Assembly: GCA_029558535.1 (NCBI GenBank)
Contig: JAKQEK010000363.1
Location: 1-45,685, forward strand
Length of the DNA stretch: 45,685 bases
Direction of reading: 5' to 3'
DNA from: Bacteroidota bacterium
Lineage (GTDB): Bacteria > Bacteroidota > Bacteroidia > Bacteroidales > ML635J-15
Under the pieces are notes generated by a model. It worked only from the letters and a program-made list of their open reading frames with translations, did not search any database and was not told where the DNA came from. Below, piece after piece: positions 24,853 to 34,992 of the stretch (positions within the stretch are counted from its first letter, which is position 1; each line of letters opens with the position of its first letter). A program made the translations under genes and the position numbers.

Positions 24853-25638
24853 CTAAAGAATTTTAAAAGTTATTAACGATTTTTCAGTAAGGACATATAA
24901 TTTGTTTACACTTATTGCAAAATCAAGAATGTTGGCAAGTGTTAAATCCTGAATTTTTATTATTTCATAATTTTCATCCGCATAATATATCTCTGAATCA
25001 ATAAGTAAGTAAAGCTTATCATTTATGCAATCAAAGGTTTTAATGTTTTTCCAGTCAGGCTTTTTTACAAAATTTGCGAATTTGTCAAGAATTATAATCT
25101 CACCCGAGCTTGATAGTGCATAAACAAAATTATTAGATTCTTTAATTTTTATCACATTTTGATTTCCCAAAATAGAATACAAATTGGTCCCTTTTTGAGT
25201 AATATCAAGGTCTTTATTAAAAGAAATTACAGAACTGTTTTGATTGTCAAAGACTCGAAAGCTTCCTTGGTTTGAGCTGCAAACAGCATTTGTACTGTAT
25301 ATCAATAAATCGTCCATATAAATCGGATCTCTTAGTTCTGTAAGAGAATTATCCAAAAATATTAATCGGTTAAAATCTTTGTAAAAAATCAGTAAACGAA
25401 AAGGATCAGAAACATCAACATTTGTAATTTCACCATTTAACTTATAATCATACTGAGCAATTTTAATCAAATCTGAGTCAAATCTGGAAAGCTGAGTCCC
25501 TATAACCAAATATATATATCCTAGATTATCAACCCTGACTTTGTCTGCTTCAACATTAAATTCCTCAATGATTTCTGTTTGTGAAAAAACTATGTTGCAG
25601 AATATTGTTGCAAATAATATTAAATAAAGTTGTTTCAT
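24853..25638 (-). CDS. Secreted beta-propeller-like protein, unknown function
   Basis: A 261-residue protein with signal peptide (1-19, ending IVFSQ). The mature part consists of short beta-strand repeats with NLGYIYLVIGTQLSRFD, DPFRLLIFYKDFNRLIFLD and NDKLYLLIDSEIYYAD, suggesting a small propeller. I have the impression of a conserved Bacteroidetes family, but know no function. It reads on the same strand, 71 bp upstream of the deoxynucleoside kinase gene, and may be co-transcribed. Confidence 0.65.
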   Translation of the reverse strand: MKQLYLILFATIFCNIVFSQTEIIEEFNVEADKVRVDNLGYIYLVIGTQLSRFDSDLIKIAQYDYKLNGEITNVDVSDPFRLLIFYKDFNRLIFLDNSLTELRDPIYMDDLLIYSTNAVCSSNQGSFRVFDNQNSSVISFNKDLDITQKGTNLYSILGNQNVIKIKESNNFVYALSSSGEIIILDKFANFVKKPDWKNIKTFDCINDKLYLLIDSEIYYADENYEIIKIQDLTLANILDFAISVNKLYVLTEKSLITFKIL

Positions 25639-25680
25639 TAAAGTCTTTTTGTCAAAAAGTATTCCTTAAAAATGTAAAGA

Positions 25681-25715
25681 TAAAAAAAACTGTCTGTATC
25701 GCGAAATACAGACAG
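25681..25715 (-). terminator. Intrinsic terminator of the Spy-like gene (minus strand)
   Basis: CTGTCTGTAT (25690-25699) pairs with ATACAGACAG (25706-25715), 10 bp without mismatch; on the minus strand eight T follow (25689-25682). Confidence 0.88.
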
Positions 25716-25746
25716 AATAAATTAAAAGCAAAAACGAAAAATATTG

Positions 25747-26274
25747 TTATTTCTGGGAATTCATATTCTGACAATCATGGTGCATCTGTTTTGGGTTTGC
25801 ACATTGATGCTGACCTTGTCCTTGACATGAACCAGGATTGCAACCCTCAGATTTTTTATGATCTTTGTGACCCATATCTTTATCTTTCATTGCACGATGC
25901 ATGTCGAATTTCTCTCTTTGTTCAGGAGTTAATTCATTTCGTATCAGCATTTCAGTATTGACTTTTTCTTTCTTGATTTCAGCTTTCAACAAATACATCT
26001 CATCAATTTTAAGATTAATGTCCTTTTGTGATGGATTTTCAGCTATTCTCAATTTGTCAAATTCAGCTTTTTTAATTTTCAAATCGGCTTTGTACTGAAT
26101 AATTTTTTTATCGCTGTTAATCTTTATTGTTTCAATTTTTTTCTGCTGTTCAGGGCTTAATTCGTCCATTAAACATGCTTTCTTCTCTTTTGCCTGATTT
26201 TGAGAAAAACTTGGCTGGGCATAAAATACACCTGCTAAAATTAGTGCTGTAAAAAATAATAATCTGGTTTTCAT
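25747..26274 (-). CDS. Spy/CpxP-like periplasmic protein with metal-binding tail
   Basis: A 175-residue protein with signal peptide (1-24). Two LTxxQ-type motifs (LSPEQQKKI, LTPEQREKF) bracket a helical segment, as in Spy, CpxP and metal-resistance relatives. The C-terminal 50 residues are rich in His, Cys and Met (for example GHKDHKKSEGCNPGSC and CANPKQMHHDCQNM), unlike classic Spy. It may act as a periplasmic chaperone or metal sensor/buffer; this is inference. It is a single gene with a strong terminator, divergent from the antiporter. Confidence 0.78.
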   Translation of the reverse strand: MKTRLLFFTALILAGVFYAQPSFSQNQAKEKKACLMDELSPEQQKKIETIKINSDKKIIQYKADLKIKKAEFDKLRIAENPSQKDINLKIDEMYLLKAEIKKEKVNTEMLIRNELTPEQREKFDMHRAMKDKDMGHKDHKKSEGCNPGSCQGQGQHQCANPKQMHHDCQNMNSQK

Positions 26275-26333
26275 AATTTTTATATTTTTGAGTTACGGTT
26301 AAATTGACAATTAAAATTAACAATGGTTTAATC

Positions 26334-27704
26334 ATGGATAAAATTACTTTAGTTGTAATGTTACTTGGAATATTAATTTTTTCAAGTCATTTGTTTAATA
26401 AAATGTTTGACAGAACCAAAGTTCCAAACGTGTTGTTATTAATGATAATTGGTATTATAGGTGGGTTTTTTATTGATAAGGAGTTGTTTTTCGGAGAACT
26501 GGGAAGAGTATTTACAACAGTAACTCTGGTAATTATTCTTTTTGAAAGTGGAATAGGGCTAAAGTTTTCTGAATTAAAAACCGCATTACTATCATCAACA
26601 TTGGTAACGATTGTAAATTTTTTTATTGTTGTACTTATCGTTACAGGAGTTCTTACGGTTTTTACCAAACTTGATTTTATTTCAATTATTTTTATTGGAG
26701 CGATTTTAGGAGGGACATCTTCTGCTGTAGTAATTCCCATGGTAAAACAGTTAAAACTCGGCACAAAAAGTAGCACGGTACTACTATTGGAATCAGCCTT
26801 TAGCGATGTTTTATGTCTGGTTGTGGGGCTTGCTGCTTTAGAGGGAATTAAGGCAGGAGATCTGAATGTAGGGAGTATTCTAAATACGATGTGGCAATCA
26901 TTTTTATTTGCAGCCTTATTGGGTTTGGCAGGAGGAATACTTTGGAGTATGATATTAAACTGGATCAGAGCAATAAAGCATTCCATGTTTACAACTTTTG
27001 CATTTTTGTTTATTGTTTACGGGGCGGTTGAACTTATGGGATTTAATGGTGGAATTGCAGCTTTGTGTTTTGGCATTGTGCTGGGTAATTCTGACACTAT
27101 AGGAAAAACAAAAGCATGGAACAGTATCTTTAGGTTTGACATTGCCCATCTGAATACAAATGAAAAGGATTTCTTTTCAGAAATTGTATTTGTTTTGCAA
27201 ACATACTTTTTTGTTTATGTTGGTGTGGTTATCGAGTTTGGCAGTTTTGTAACTTATCTAATAGCAATTTTGATTATTCTGCTGGCTTTAGCGATAAGAC
27301 CTTTAGTGATGAAGATATTTGTTAGAAAAGGAGTAAGCCCCAAAGAGTTTACGGTAATGTCAATAATGTCTCCAAAAGGTTTGGTCCCGGCAATTCTGGC
27401 ATCAATTCCTTTACAATTAGGGTTGGCTTCAGGCCGGCAAATCGCCGAAATAGGATATGCTGTTGTTTTGTTGAGTATCTTTATTTGTAGTATTTTAGTT
27501 ATTGTAGTCAGCAAAGACCCTCTTATTTTTAATAAAATGATAAGAAAAAAGAAAAAGGCTGAAGAAGCAGGTGTAGATGACTTAAAGATTGAAGAAAACA
27601 CGGAAGACAAAAATATAGAGGATGATGTAACCGAAAAACCTGAAGAAGAAACGGAGTCAAAAATTACTATCAAGAAAAAATATAAAGATGAGTTCGATGA
27701 CTGA
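26334..27704 (+). CDS. Cation:proton antiporter (CPA superfamily)
   Basis: 456 residues from the ATG at 26334 (an in-frame upstream start at 26304 adds ten polar residues). About 12 hydrophobic segments; conserved GTSSAVVIPM and ESAFSDVLCLVVG, the latter carrying the Asp expected in the CPA ion site. A charged C-terminal tail of about 65 residues (Lys/Glu/Asp-rich) faces the cytoplasm. Likely exchanges Na+ or K+ for H+. The 3' end overlaps the retropepsin gene by 17 bp. Confidence 0.88.
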   Translation: MDKITLVVMLLGILIFSSHLFNKMFDRTKVPNVLLLMIIGIIGGFFIDKELFFGELGRVFTTVTLVIILFESGIGLKFSELKTALLSSTLVTIVNFFIVVLIVTGVLTVFTKLDFISIIFIGAILGGTSSAVVIPMVKQLKLGTKSSTVLLLESAFSDVLCLVVGLAALEGIKAGDLNVGSILNTMWQSFLFAALLGLAGGILWSMILNWIRAIKHSMFTTFAFLFIVYGAVELMGFNGGIAALCFGIVLGNSDTIGKTKAWNSIFRFDIAHLNTNEKDFFSEIVFVLQTYFFVYVGVVIEFGSFVTYLIAILIILLALAIRPLVMKIFVRKGVSPKEFTVMSIMSPKGLVPAILASIPLQLGLASGRQIAEIGYAVVLLSIFICSILVIVVSKDPLIFNKMIRKKKKAEEAGVDDLKIEENTEDKNIEDDVTEKPEEETESKITIKKKYKDEFDD

Positions 27705-28143
27705 AACAAAGAAGAGTTGGTATAAAATAAAATTGAATTTATTGGAAATTGATGGCGGAGGAACACACATTGCGGTAAGATGTATAATAAATGGGAAAAA
27801 ATCTGTTTTGCTGGTTGATACCGGAGCTTCAAATTCAGTATTTGACAGCGAAAGTGATATCTTTGATGGTGCTGAAATGGAGACAGTAAATGATAACGGT
27901 ATGGGTTCTGGTTTTAATTCCGACTTACCTCAATTAGTCAGAGGTAAAATTGATTCTATTAAGTGGGGTAGGATGGAGATTAGAAATATGACAGTATTTT
28001 TTACACCGATGAATCATATTAATCATTTGTACAAAAGGCTTAAACTGCCTCGTATTACGGGAATATTGGGAAGTGATTTGTTGCTTGAGTATAATGCAAT
28101 TATTGATTTTGGAAACAGTATTGTTCTCTTCGAAAAAAAATAG
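27688..28143 (+). CDS. Retropepsin-like aspartic protease
   Basis: A 151-residue protein without signal peptide. It has the one-domain retropepsin layout: the catalytic LLVDTGASNSVFD (Asp44-Thr-Gly) and the later hydrophobic-Gly motif ITGILGSDLL, so it would act as a homodimer. The start lies inside the antiporter gene (27688, with an alternative ATG at 27697), which suggests coupled translation. The substrate is unknown; processing of the antiporter tail is only speculation. Confidence 0.85.
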   Translation: MSSMTETKKSWYKIKLNLLEIDGGGTHIAVRCIINGKKSVLLVDTGASNSVFDSESDIFDGAEMETVNDNGMGSGFNSDLPQLVRGKIDSIKWGRMEIRNMTVFFTPMNHINHLYKRLKLPRITGILGSDLLLEYNAIIDFGNSIVLFEKK

Positions 28144-28188
28144 ATTTAAAATATTGGTATAAAACGCTTTTAGTTTTTAAAAAAAGTC

Positions 28189-28196
28189 TATATTTG
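28189..28196 (+). promoter_or_regulatory. -7 element of secDF
   Basis: TATATTTG, a full match to TAnnTTTG; 44 bp upstream of the start codon. A clear TTG partner is not present. Confidence 0.4.
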
Positions 28197-28240
28197 CAAA
28201 CTTAAATTTTTAAAATTAACAATTATTAAAATTATAAATC

Positions 28241-31200
28241 ATGCGTAACAAAGGAGCGATTATTTTAGTATCTGTGCTGTTTGTTTTAATCAGTCTGTAT
28301 TATCTGTCATTTACTTTTGTTGTAAATAGGATAGAAGGTAAGGCTGACAAATATGCGCAGAAACAATTTGAAGCTATGAATCTGAAGGTTGATGAGTATG
28401 AACAAATACATATTCTTGACTCATTAAGTAAAAGATATCTTGATTCTATTTCTGACAAAATTGTGTATTCTATGTTTAAGAAATACACATATATGGATTG
28501 TAAAGAGCGAGAATTAAATCTGGGATTGGATTTAAAAGGAGGAATGAACATATCGATAGAGATTTCGGCAGAGGATGTTATTCTGGCTTTAGCAAATAAC
28601 CAATCTGATTCTACATTGTTGAAAGCATTGGACGATGCGTCAAAACAGATAAAGGAACAGACAGGAATGAATTACATTGATGTTTTCGGACAATCTTATA
28701 ATAAAGTTAAAAAAGCAAATTCTCCGGCTTTAGCCTCTCTTTTTATAACGACATCAAATCAGGATAGAATTACGGTAAAATCAACTGATCAGGAAGTCTT
28801 AAAATATATTAGTGAAGAATATGATGCTGCTTTGGAGAGTGCTTTTGATGTTTTAAGAAAACGTATAGACCATTTTGGCGTTGTTCAGCCGAATATTCAG
28901 AAAGATGTTGCTGTTAAGGGAGTTTTTCATATCGAATTGCCAGGTATTAAAGATCCTGAACGTGTCGAAGATTTGTTGAAACAAGCAGCAGTTTTAGAAT
29001 TCTGGGAAACTTATAACGTTGACGAGATTTATGATAAATTATCCGAAGCCAACGTAATGATTGCTGATTTAAAGAATGTTGAAAAAGTTATGGTTGAAAA
29101 ACCTGTCGTTTCAGAAGAGGTAGTTTTAGACGATGATGAAATTGTATTTGATGATGATGAAATTGCTGCAGGTAAAGATACTGCCATAACTCAAGAAGTA
29201 AAAGATACTACAAAACTTAATGTGTCAGGTTCATTATTTGACAGACTTGTAAATCAGGTTGGTAAATATCAGATTTATGGACCTGTTGTTGGATTTGCAA
29301 AAGAATCCGATATGGAGTCAATTATGGCGGACCTTAACAGACCGTCTATTAAAAGACTATTCCCGGACAATCTTGTGTTTGCATGGAGTTTTAAACCACT
29401 TAAAGACCAGCCGGGATATTATCAGTTGATAGCCTTGAAGAAAAGCAAAGAAGGGGGTGCAGTTTTAGGTGGAGATGTTATCACTAATGCTCAGCAGGAG
29501 TTTGGCCAGAATCGTGCCACTGCAGAAGTTACAATGAGTATGAATGGGCCCGGTTCGACTGAATGGGCTCGTATAACCCGCGAAAATGTTGGAAAAAGTA
29601 TTGCCATAGTTCTTGACGGCTATGTGTATTCATTTCCAAATGTAAATGATGAAATTAAAGGTGGTAGATCTTCTATTATGGGGGATTTTACTTTGGAAGA
29701 AGCAACAGACCTTGCAAACGTTTTAAAATCTGGTAAAATGCCTGCACCGGCAAGCATTTTGTCCAAGGAAATTGTAGGTCCTTCACTTGGTCAAAAGGCA
29801 ATTGACTCGGGATTGAATTCATTTATTATTGCCTTTATTTTGGTTCTTATCTATATGATTTTCTATTATGGAAAATCAGGTATTATTGCCGACATAGCAC
29901 TCATAATAAACTTATTCCTGATATTTGGGGTGCTTGCTTCTTTGGGAGCTGTACTTACATTACCCGGTATTGCCGGTATTGTACTTACAATAGGTATGTC
30001 AGTAGATGCCAATGTGCTTATTTATGAGCGAATACGTGAAGAATTGCGTGCCGGAAAGATGATAAAAACAGCAATTGCAGATGGTTATAAGAATGCTTAC
30101 TCTGCAATTATTGACTCGAACTTAACAACATTATTGATTGGGATTATTTTGTTAAACTTTGGTGTTGGTCCTGTTCAGGGTTTTGCAACTACTCTTATTA
30201 TTGGTATCCTCTGTTCATTGTTTACAGCTATTTTTATTACCAGATTGATATTTACTTTCCTTTTAGATAAAGATAAAAAGATATCCCTGGGCAATAAATT
30301 GACAATGAATGCATTTCAGAATTTATCTATAAAATTTTTAGAGAAGAGGAAATTATTCTATATTATTTCTGGGGCTTTGGTTATTATTAGTTTAGGATCA
30401 TTGTTTACCAGAGGCCTAAATCAAGGTATTGATTTTACAGGCGGTCGTAATTATATTATAGCTTTTGATAAAGCTATTTCGCCAGAAGAAGTTGCAGTAG
30501 CTCTCGAAAAAGTTTATGGAGATAGACCTGTTGTTAAGACCTTCGGTGTTTCCAATCAGGTTAAAATTAGCACAAAATTTGAGATTAACAATAAGAATGC
30601 TGACAATCTTGCCGATTCATTGTTATACGTTGGTTTGCAAAAATTCTTGCCGGAAAATACTACAATGGATGATTTTTTCTCTGATTATAGGCAGGAATCA
30701 CAAAAGGTTGGACCTACGGTCGCTGATGATATTAAGTCAAAATCAATTGTGGCAATATTATTAGGGCTTGTTGTAATGTTTTTATACATTCTTATCAGAT
30801 TCCGCAAATGGCAATATTCTCTTGGAGCATTGGTGGCATTGATTCACGACGTATTGATTGTTATGGGAATATTCTCATTATTTTATACGGTAATGCCGTT
30901 TAATATGGAGATAGATCAGGCATTTATTGCGGCAATATTAACTGTAGTGGGTTATTCTATTAACGACACTGTGATTGTGTTTGACAGAATCAGAGAGTAC
31001 TTAAAACTATATCCAAAACGTGGAACTTTACCTGTATTAAATGATGCTGTTAATAGTACTATCAGCCGTACTATTAATACCAGTTTGAGTACTCTTGTGG
31101 TATTAATTGCAATATTCATCTTTGGTGGTGAAGTAATTAGAGGATTTATATTCGCTTTGTTAATAGGTATAGTCGTTGGTACTTACTCTTCAATATGTAT

Positions 31201-31258
31201 TGCAACACCTATTTCATATGATTTAATGAAGAAAAAGAAAGACGAAAGTAAAAAATAA
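28241..31258 (+). CDS. secDF: Protein translocase SecDF (fused SecD and SecF)
   Basis: A 1005-residue fusion. SecD half: one TM helix, GLDLKGGMNISIEIS, a large periplasmic P1 region with LRKRIDHFGVVQPNIQ and, at about 290-325, an acidic low-complexity insert (DDDEIVFDDDE); then TM helices with SVDANVLIYERIREEL. SecF half from about residue 690: GLNQGIDFTGGRN, and VGYSINDTVIVFDRIREYL. It uses the proton gradient to pull proteins out of SecYEG. Fused SecDF is common in Bacteroidetes. It ends at a hairpin shared with uvrC. Confidence 0.96.
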   Translation: MRNKGAIILVSVLFVLISLYYLSFTFVVNRIEGKADKYAQKQFEAMNLKVDEYEQIHILDSLSKRYLDSISDKIVYSMFKKYTYMDCKERELNLGLDLKGGMNISIEISAEDVILALANNQSDSTLLKALDDASKQIKEQTGMNYIDVFGQSYNKVKKANSPALASLFITTSNQDRITVKSTDQEVLKYISEEYDAALESAFDVLRKRIDHFGVVQPNIQKDVAVKGVFHIELPGIKDPERVEDLLKQAAVLEFWETYNVDEIYDKLSEANVMIADLKNVEKVMVEKPVVSEEVVLDDDEIVFDDDEIAAGKDTAITQEVKDTTKLNVSGSLFDRLVNQVGKYQIYGPVVGFAKESDMESIMADLNRPSIKRLFPDNLVFAWSFKPLKDQPGYYQLIALKKSKEGGAVLGGDVITNAQQEFGQNRATAEVTMSMNGPGSTEWARITRENVGKSIAIVLDGYVYSFPNVNDEIKGGRSSIMGDFTLEEATDLANVLKSGKMPAPASILSKEIVGPSLGQKAIDSGLNSFIIAFILVLIYMIFYYGKSGIIADIALIINLFLIFGVLASLGAVLTLPGIAGIVLTIGMSVDANVLIYERIREELRAGKMIKTAIADGYKNAYSAIIDSNLTTLLIGIILLNFGVGPVQGFATTLIIGILCSLFTAIFITRLIFTFLLDKDKKISLGNKLTMNAFQNLSIKFLEKRKLFYIISGALVIISLGSLFTRGLNQGIDFTGGRNYIIAFDKAISPEEVAVALEKVYGDRPVVKTFGVSNQVKISTKFEINNKNADNLADSLLYVGLQKFLPENTTMDDFFSDYRQESQKVGPTVADDIKSKSIVAILLGLVVMFLYILIRFRKWQYSLGALVALIHDVLIVMGIFSLFYTVMPFNMEIDQAFIAAILTVVGYSINDTVIVFDRIREYLKLYPKRGTLPVLNDAVNSTISRTINTSLSTLVVLIAIFIFGGEVIRGFIFALLIGIVVGTYSSICIATPISYDLMKKKKDESKK

Positions 31259-31260
31259 GG

Positions 31261-31284
31261 AAAAGGGCGTTAGCCCTTTTTTTT
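31261..31284. terminator. Shared terminator of secDF and uvrC
   Basis: AAAAGGGC (31261-31268), loop GTTA, GCCCTTTT (31273-31280), then TTTT to 31284. The hairpin lies 2 bp past the secDF stop and at the same time encodes the last four codons and stop of uvrC on the other strand. Confidence 0.85.
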
Positions 31285-33075
31285 ATGGAAATAATCAAAA
31301 ATCAATTTAGCTTTAGAGTTCCCAATGGATTGTGAAATATCTTCTAAGCTAAGATTTTTAATGTTTGCAACTGATTTGTACCTGGAAATTAATTCTTCAA
31401 TAGTCTTGGATCCTATACCTTTAATTATATTGAGTTCAGAATTAATAAATTCCGATGATCTTTTGTCACGATGAAATTTAATTCCAAATCTGTGTGTTTC
31501 ATCTCTAATTTGTTGAATGAGTTTTAGAGATTCTGAGTTTTTATCAAGGTATAAGGGAACATTATCTCCCGGAAAATAAATCTCTTCAAGTCTTTTGGCA
31601 ATACCAATAATACTAACTTTTTCGGATATGTTTAATTGTTCTAAAGCTTTAATAGCAGCACTTAATTGTCCTTTTCCACCGTCAATAATTATTAGCTGTG
31701 GGAGATTTTCATTTTCATCAATGAGTCTTTTATATCTTCGGTAAACAACCTCCGTCATCGAAGCAAAATCATCAGGACCCGTTACTGTTTTTATATGATA
31801 GTGCCTGTAATCAGATTTAGAAGGTCGTGCCATTTTAAATACAACACAAGCCGCAACTGGGTTTGTCCCTTGAATATTTGAATTGTCAAAACACTCGATG
31901 TGTTCGGGTAAGGATGAAAGATTAAGATCTTTTTTAAGAGTTTCCATTTTTCTCAATGCATGTTTTTCGGGATTTTTTTGTTCAATCTGTTTGTGACGCT
32001 CAAGCATGAAAAAATGTGCATTACGTTGTGCTAGCTGTAATAGCTTAAATTTATCGCCTTTCTTTGAATAAACTGTTGTTGTATTAATTATATGGTATTC
32101 AATCTTAAAAGGTAAAATAATATATTTGGCTGCACTTTTCATTAATTCGCGCAATTCGAAAATTGCATATGAAAGTATGTCTTCGTCATTTTCATCAATT
32201 TTCTTTTTAAGCTCAATTGAATGTGCTCCGGTTACAGAACCGTTTTGAATTCGAAGATAATTTATATATACAGAATTGATGTCTTTTGCAAATCCATATA
32301 CTTCTGTGTCGGATATATTCGTATCTACTATTGTAGATTTGCTTCTATAATTTTCTATAATATCAATTTTTGCTTTTATTTTCGATGCTTCTTCAAATTT
32401 TAATTCTTTAGCATTACTTTTCATTAATTCTATAAGATATTGCTGAATAAGATGAAGATCTCCGTTAAATATTTTTCGGATATCCGAAATCCACGAATTA
32501 TATCTGTCCTCATCAATTTGTGATATACATGGAGCCAAACAGTTGCCGATATGATATTCGAGGCAGACTTTGTATTTTCCGGATTTTATATTTTCTGAGC
32601 TTAAATTCAACGGACATGTTCGTAAAGAATATAATTGACGGATTAAAGATAGTAGGGTTTTAATCATATAAACAGATGTGAAAGGTCCAAAATATTCACT
32701 TCCGTCATTTATCTTTTGTCTTGTGTAAAACACTCTTGGAAAATTTTCATTTTTTATGCAAAGCCATGGATATGTTTTGTCATCTTTAAGCATGACATTA
32801 TATTTTGGCTGTAATTCCTTGATAAGAGTGTTTTCCAATAATAATGCGTCGTTTTCTGTTTCGACGACAATGTATTCAATGCTGTGTATGTTTTTTACGA
32901 GGATACTGGTCTTGTATGATGAGTGGTTTTTTATAAAATATGAGCTTACTCGTTTTTTTAGGTTTTTAGCCTTGCCAACATAAATTATCTTACCATTTTT
33001 GTCCAAATACTTATATATACCAGGACTTTGAGGCAATGATTGAACATTTAGTTCTATGGATTTCTCCGTTTTCAT
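31270..33075 (-). CDS. uvrC: Excinuclease ABC subunit UvrC
   Basis: A 601-residue protein: GIY-YIG nuclease domain (about 12-95; GIYKYLDKNGKIIYVGKAKN), Cys cluster region with CPLN, CLEY and CLAPC, UVR motif near residue 210, and the C-terminal RNase H-like nuclease domain (ECFDNSNIQGTNPVAACVVF) with helix-hairpin-helix (GIGSKTIEELI). It makes both incisions in nucleotide excision repair. The final HKKKG residues come from the terminator hairpin shared with secDF. Confidence 0.97.
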   Translation of the reverse strand: MKTEKSIELNVQSLPQSPGIYKYLDKNGKIIYVGKAKNLKKRVSSYFIKNHSSYKTSILVKNIHSIEYIVVETENDALLLENTLIKELQPKYNVMLKDDKTYPWLCIKNENFPRVFYTRQKINDGSEYFGPFTSVYMIKTLLSLIRQLYSLRTCPLNLSSENIKSGKYKVCLEYHIGNCLAPCISQIDEDRYNSWISDIRKIFNGDLHLIQQYLIELMKSNAKELKFEEASKIKAKIDIIENYRSKSTIVDTNISDTEVYGFAKDINSVYINYLRIQNGSVTGAHSIELKKKIDENDEDILSYAIFELRELMKSAAKYIILPFKIEYHIINTTTVYSKKGDKFKLLQLAQRNAHFFMLERHKQIEQKNPEKHALRKMETLKKDLNLSSLPEHIECFDNSNIQGTNPVAACVVFKMARPSKSDYRHYHIKTVTGPDDFASMTEVVYRRYKRLIDENENLPQLIIIDGGKGQLSAAIKALEQLNISEKVSIIGIAKRLEEIYFPGDNVPLYLDKNSESLKLIQQIRDETHRFGIKFHRDKRSSEFINSELNIIKGIGSKTIEELISRYKSVANIKNLSLEDISQSIGNSKAKLIFDYFHKKKG

Positions 33076-33147
33076 TTCGTAAAAATAAGGAAAATTGAAG
33101 AGAGCGTTAAAAAAACCAGCAAATAAAATATGAAATTTAAAAGGTAA

Positions 33148-34299
33148 TTAGGAGAAATACCCTTTGAATTTATCGAAAATACTCTCTGTCTTTTTGTTTT
33201 TCGGATTAAAACTTTCAGATTCTTGCATTTTTTGAAGTAGTGCTTTGTCTTCTTTAGACAGAGATGATGGAATAAAAATATTTATTCTGACCATTAAGTC
33301 ACCTTTTGAGTATCCGTTTAAGTCAGGAAGTCCTTTACCCCTTAATCGTAATATTTTTCCGGATTGGCTCCCGGCATCGATTTTTATTTTCACCTTACCT
33401 TGAAGAGTTGGAATTTCAGCATTAGTACCTAAAATAGCATCAGGTATGCTAACGAATAAGTTATACAATAAATCATTGCCGTCACGTTGAAAGTCGGGAT
33501 GCTCTATTTCTTGAATTACAATCAGTAAATCTCCATTAACACCTCCACGTCTTGCCGCATTTCCTTTTCCCGAAACAGATAACTGAACGCCTTCGCTTAC
33601 TCCGGCAGGTATTTTTAATTCTATTAGCTCTTCTCCGCTAACAATGCCTTCGCCATAACAACTTGTACACTTTTGTTCAATAATTTTACCTTCACCTCCA
33701 CAAGTTTGACATGTGGTAGTACTTTGCATTTGCCCCATTATGGTGTTAACTACTCTGGTTTGTACACCACGACCATTGCAAGTTGGACAGGTCCGACTCG
33801 AATTTCCGTTTTTTTCGCCATTTCCACCACATTCTTTACAAGCGACATATTTTTTTACTTTGATTTTTTTTGTAGTTCCATTGGCTATTTCGTCAAGACT
33901 GAGTTTAACGGTTACTCGCAAGTTTGTACCTTTATTTACTCTCGAACGACCGCGAGATTGCCCACCACCGAAAAAGCTGCTAAATCCTCCTCCAAAACTA
34001 TCACCGAAAATATCACCGAAACGTGAAAAAATGTCGTCAAAAGTCATTCCTTCTCCACTATAACCACCCATGCCACTCATACCGGAATGTCCAAATCTGT
34101 CGTAGCGGGCACGTTTGTCAGGATTACTTAAGACTTCATAAGCTTCGGCAGCTTCTTTGAACTTTTCTTCCGCAGCTTTATCGCCGGGGTTTTTGTCCGG
34201 ATGAAATTGGATAGCTTTTTTTCTGTAAGCCTTTTTTATCTCTTCAGCACCAGCTTCTTTGCCAACTTCTAATATTTCGTAATAGTCTCTTTTGTTCAT
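33148..34299 (-). CDS. dnaJ: Chaperone protein DnaJ
   Basis: A 383-residue type I J-protein. J domain (1-70) with HPD at residues 33-35, a Gly/Phe-rich linker, four CxxCxGxG zinc repeats ([32 protein letters not shown]) and a C-terminal substrate domain. It stimulates the ATPase of DnaK; dnaK is not in this window. It follows grpE by 66 bp on the same strand, the usual order in this phylum. Confidence 0.98.
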   Translation of the reverse strand: MNKRDYYEILEVGKEAGAEEIKKAYRKKAIQFHPDKNPGDKAAEEKFKEAAEAYEVLSNPDKRARYDRFGHSGMSGMGGYSGEGMTFDDIFSRFGDIFGDSFGGGFSSFFGGGQSRGRSRVNKGTNLRVTVKLSLDEIANGTTKKIKVKKYVACKECGGNGEKNGNSSRTCPTCNGRGVQTRVVNTIMGQMQSTTTCQTCGGEGKIIEQKCTSCYGEGIVSGEELIELKIPAGVSEGVQLSVSGKGNAARRGGVNGDLLIVIQEIEHPDFQRDGNDLLYNLFVSIPDAILGTNAEIPTLQGKVKIKIDAGSQSGKILRLRGKGLPDLNGYSKGDLMVRINIFIPSSLSKEDKALLQKMQESESFNPKNKKTESIFDKFKGYFS

Positions 34300-34365
34300 A
34301 AATAATTATTTGTAAGCTTGTGGAAAGAAAGAATAAATAATGATACCATAATTTATGAATTGATT

Positions 34366-34953
34366 TTATTCTCCAACCACAACTTTTGAAAATCTTATAA
34401 TTTTATCGTTGATTTTATAACCTTTTTGCACAACGTCAATAACTTTTCCTTTTTTTTCTTCTTCTTCAACAGGAAATCTTGTAATAGCTTCGTGAAAATC
34501 TGTGTTAAAATCCTGATCTTTTGAAATAATTTCTTCAACTCCCTGCGATTTTATAAAATCAAGGAATTTTTGACTTATCAATCTAATACCTTCAACAGTT
34601 GCTTCGACATCTTTTACTTCAGTTAAATGTGTCATAGCTCTTTCTATGTCATCAACAACAGGTAAGAAATCTTTTAAAACATCAATTTTTGCCGATTCAC
34701 GAAGATCAATTTTTTCTTTAATTGTTCTTTTTCGAAAATTGTCATATTCTGCAACAAGTCTTAAATACTTGTCCTTTAATTCTTCATTTTTCTGATTTAG
34801 TAATTCAATTTCGTCTTGTAATTTTTTTTCTTTCGATTTTAAAATCGTCTTAGATGTTTTTTTAGATTTTTTATTTTCCTTCTTTTGTTCTTGGTTCACC
34901 TCAGCACCATCATTAATTTCCTGTTCTGGTGAATTTATTAAGTCTTTGTCCAT
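34366..34953 (-). CDS. grpE: Nucleotide exchange factor GrpE
   Basis: About 195 residues from ATG 34953. In-frame alternatives are ATG 34992 and TTG 34998; the preferred start gives a charged N-terminus and lies after an A-rich stretch. A long coiled coil (KEKKLQDEIELLNQKNEELK) is followed by the GrpE core YDNFRKRTIKEK, FLPVVDDIERAM and the C-terminal beta wing (FPVEEEEKKGKVIDVVQKGYKI). It swaps ADP for ATP on DnaK. A palindrome and direct repeats upstream suggest special regulation. Confidence 0.95.
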   Translation of the reverse strand: MDKDLINSPEQEINDGAEVNQEQKKENKKSKKTSKTILKSKEKKLQDEIELLNQKNEELKDKYLRLVAEYDNFRKRTIKEKIDLRESAKIDVLKDFLPVVDDIERAMTHLTEVKDVEATVEGIRLISQKFLDFIKSQGVEEIISKDQDFNTDFHEAITRFPVEEEEKKGKVIDVVQKGYKINDKIIRFSKVVVGE

Positions 34954-34992
34954 AATTATTTTTTGATTTGTGCTTTTCAAAATGTCTGCCAT

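Noticed and set aside
12980..26320. The word AATTGACAATTAAA occurs near 12984 and again near 26307
   Set aside because: A shared 14-mer is expected by chance in 45 kb of AT-rich DNA; flanks do not match.
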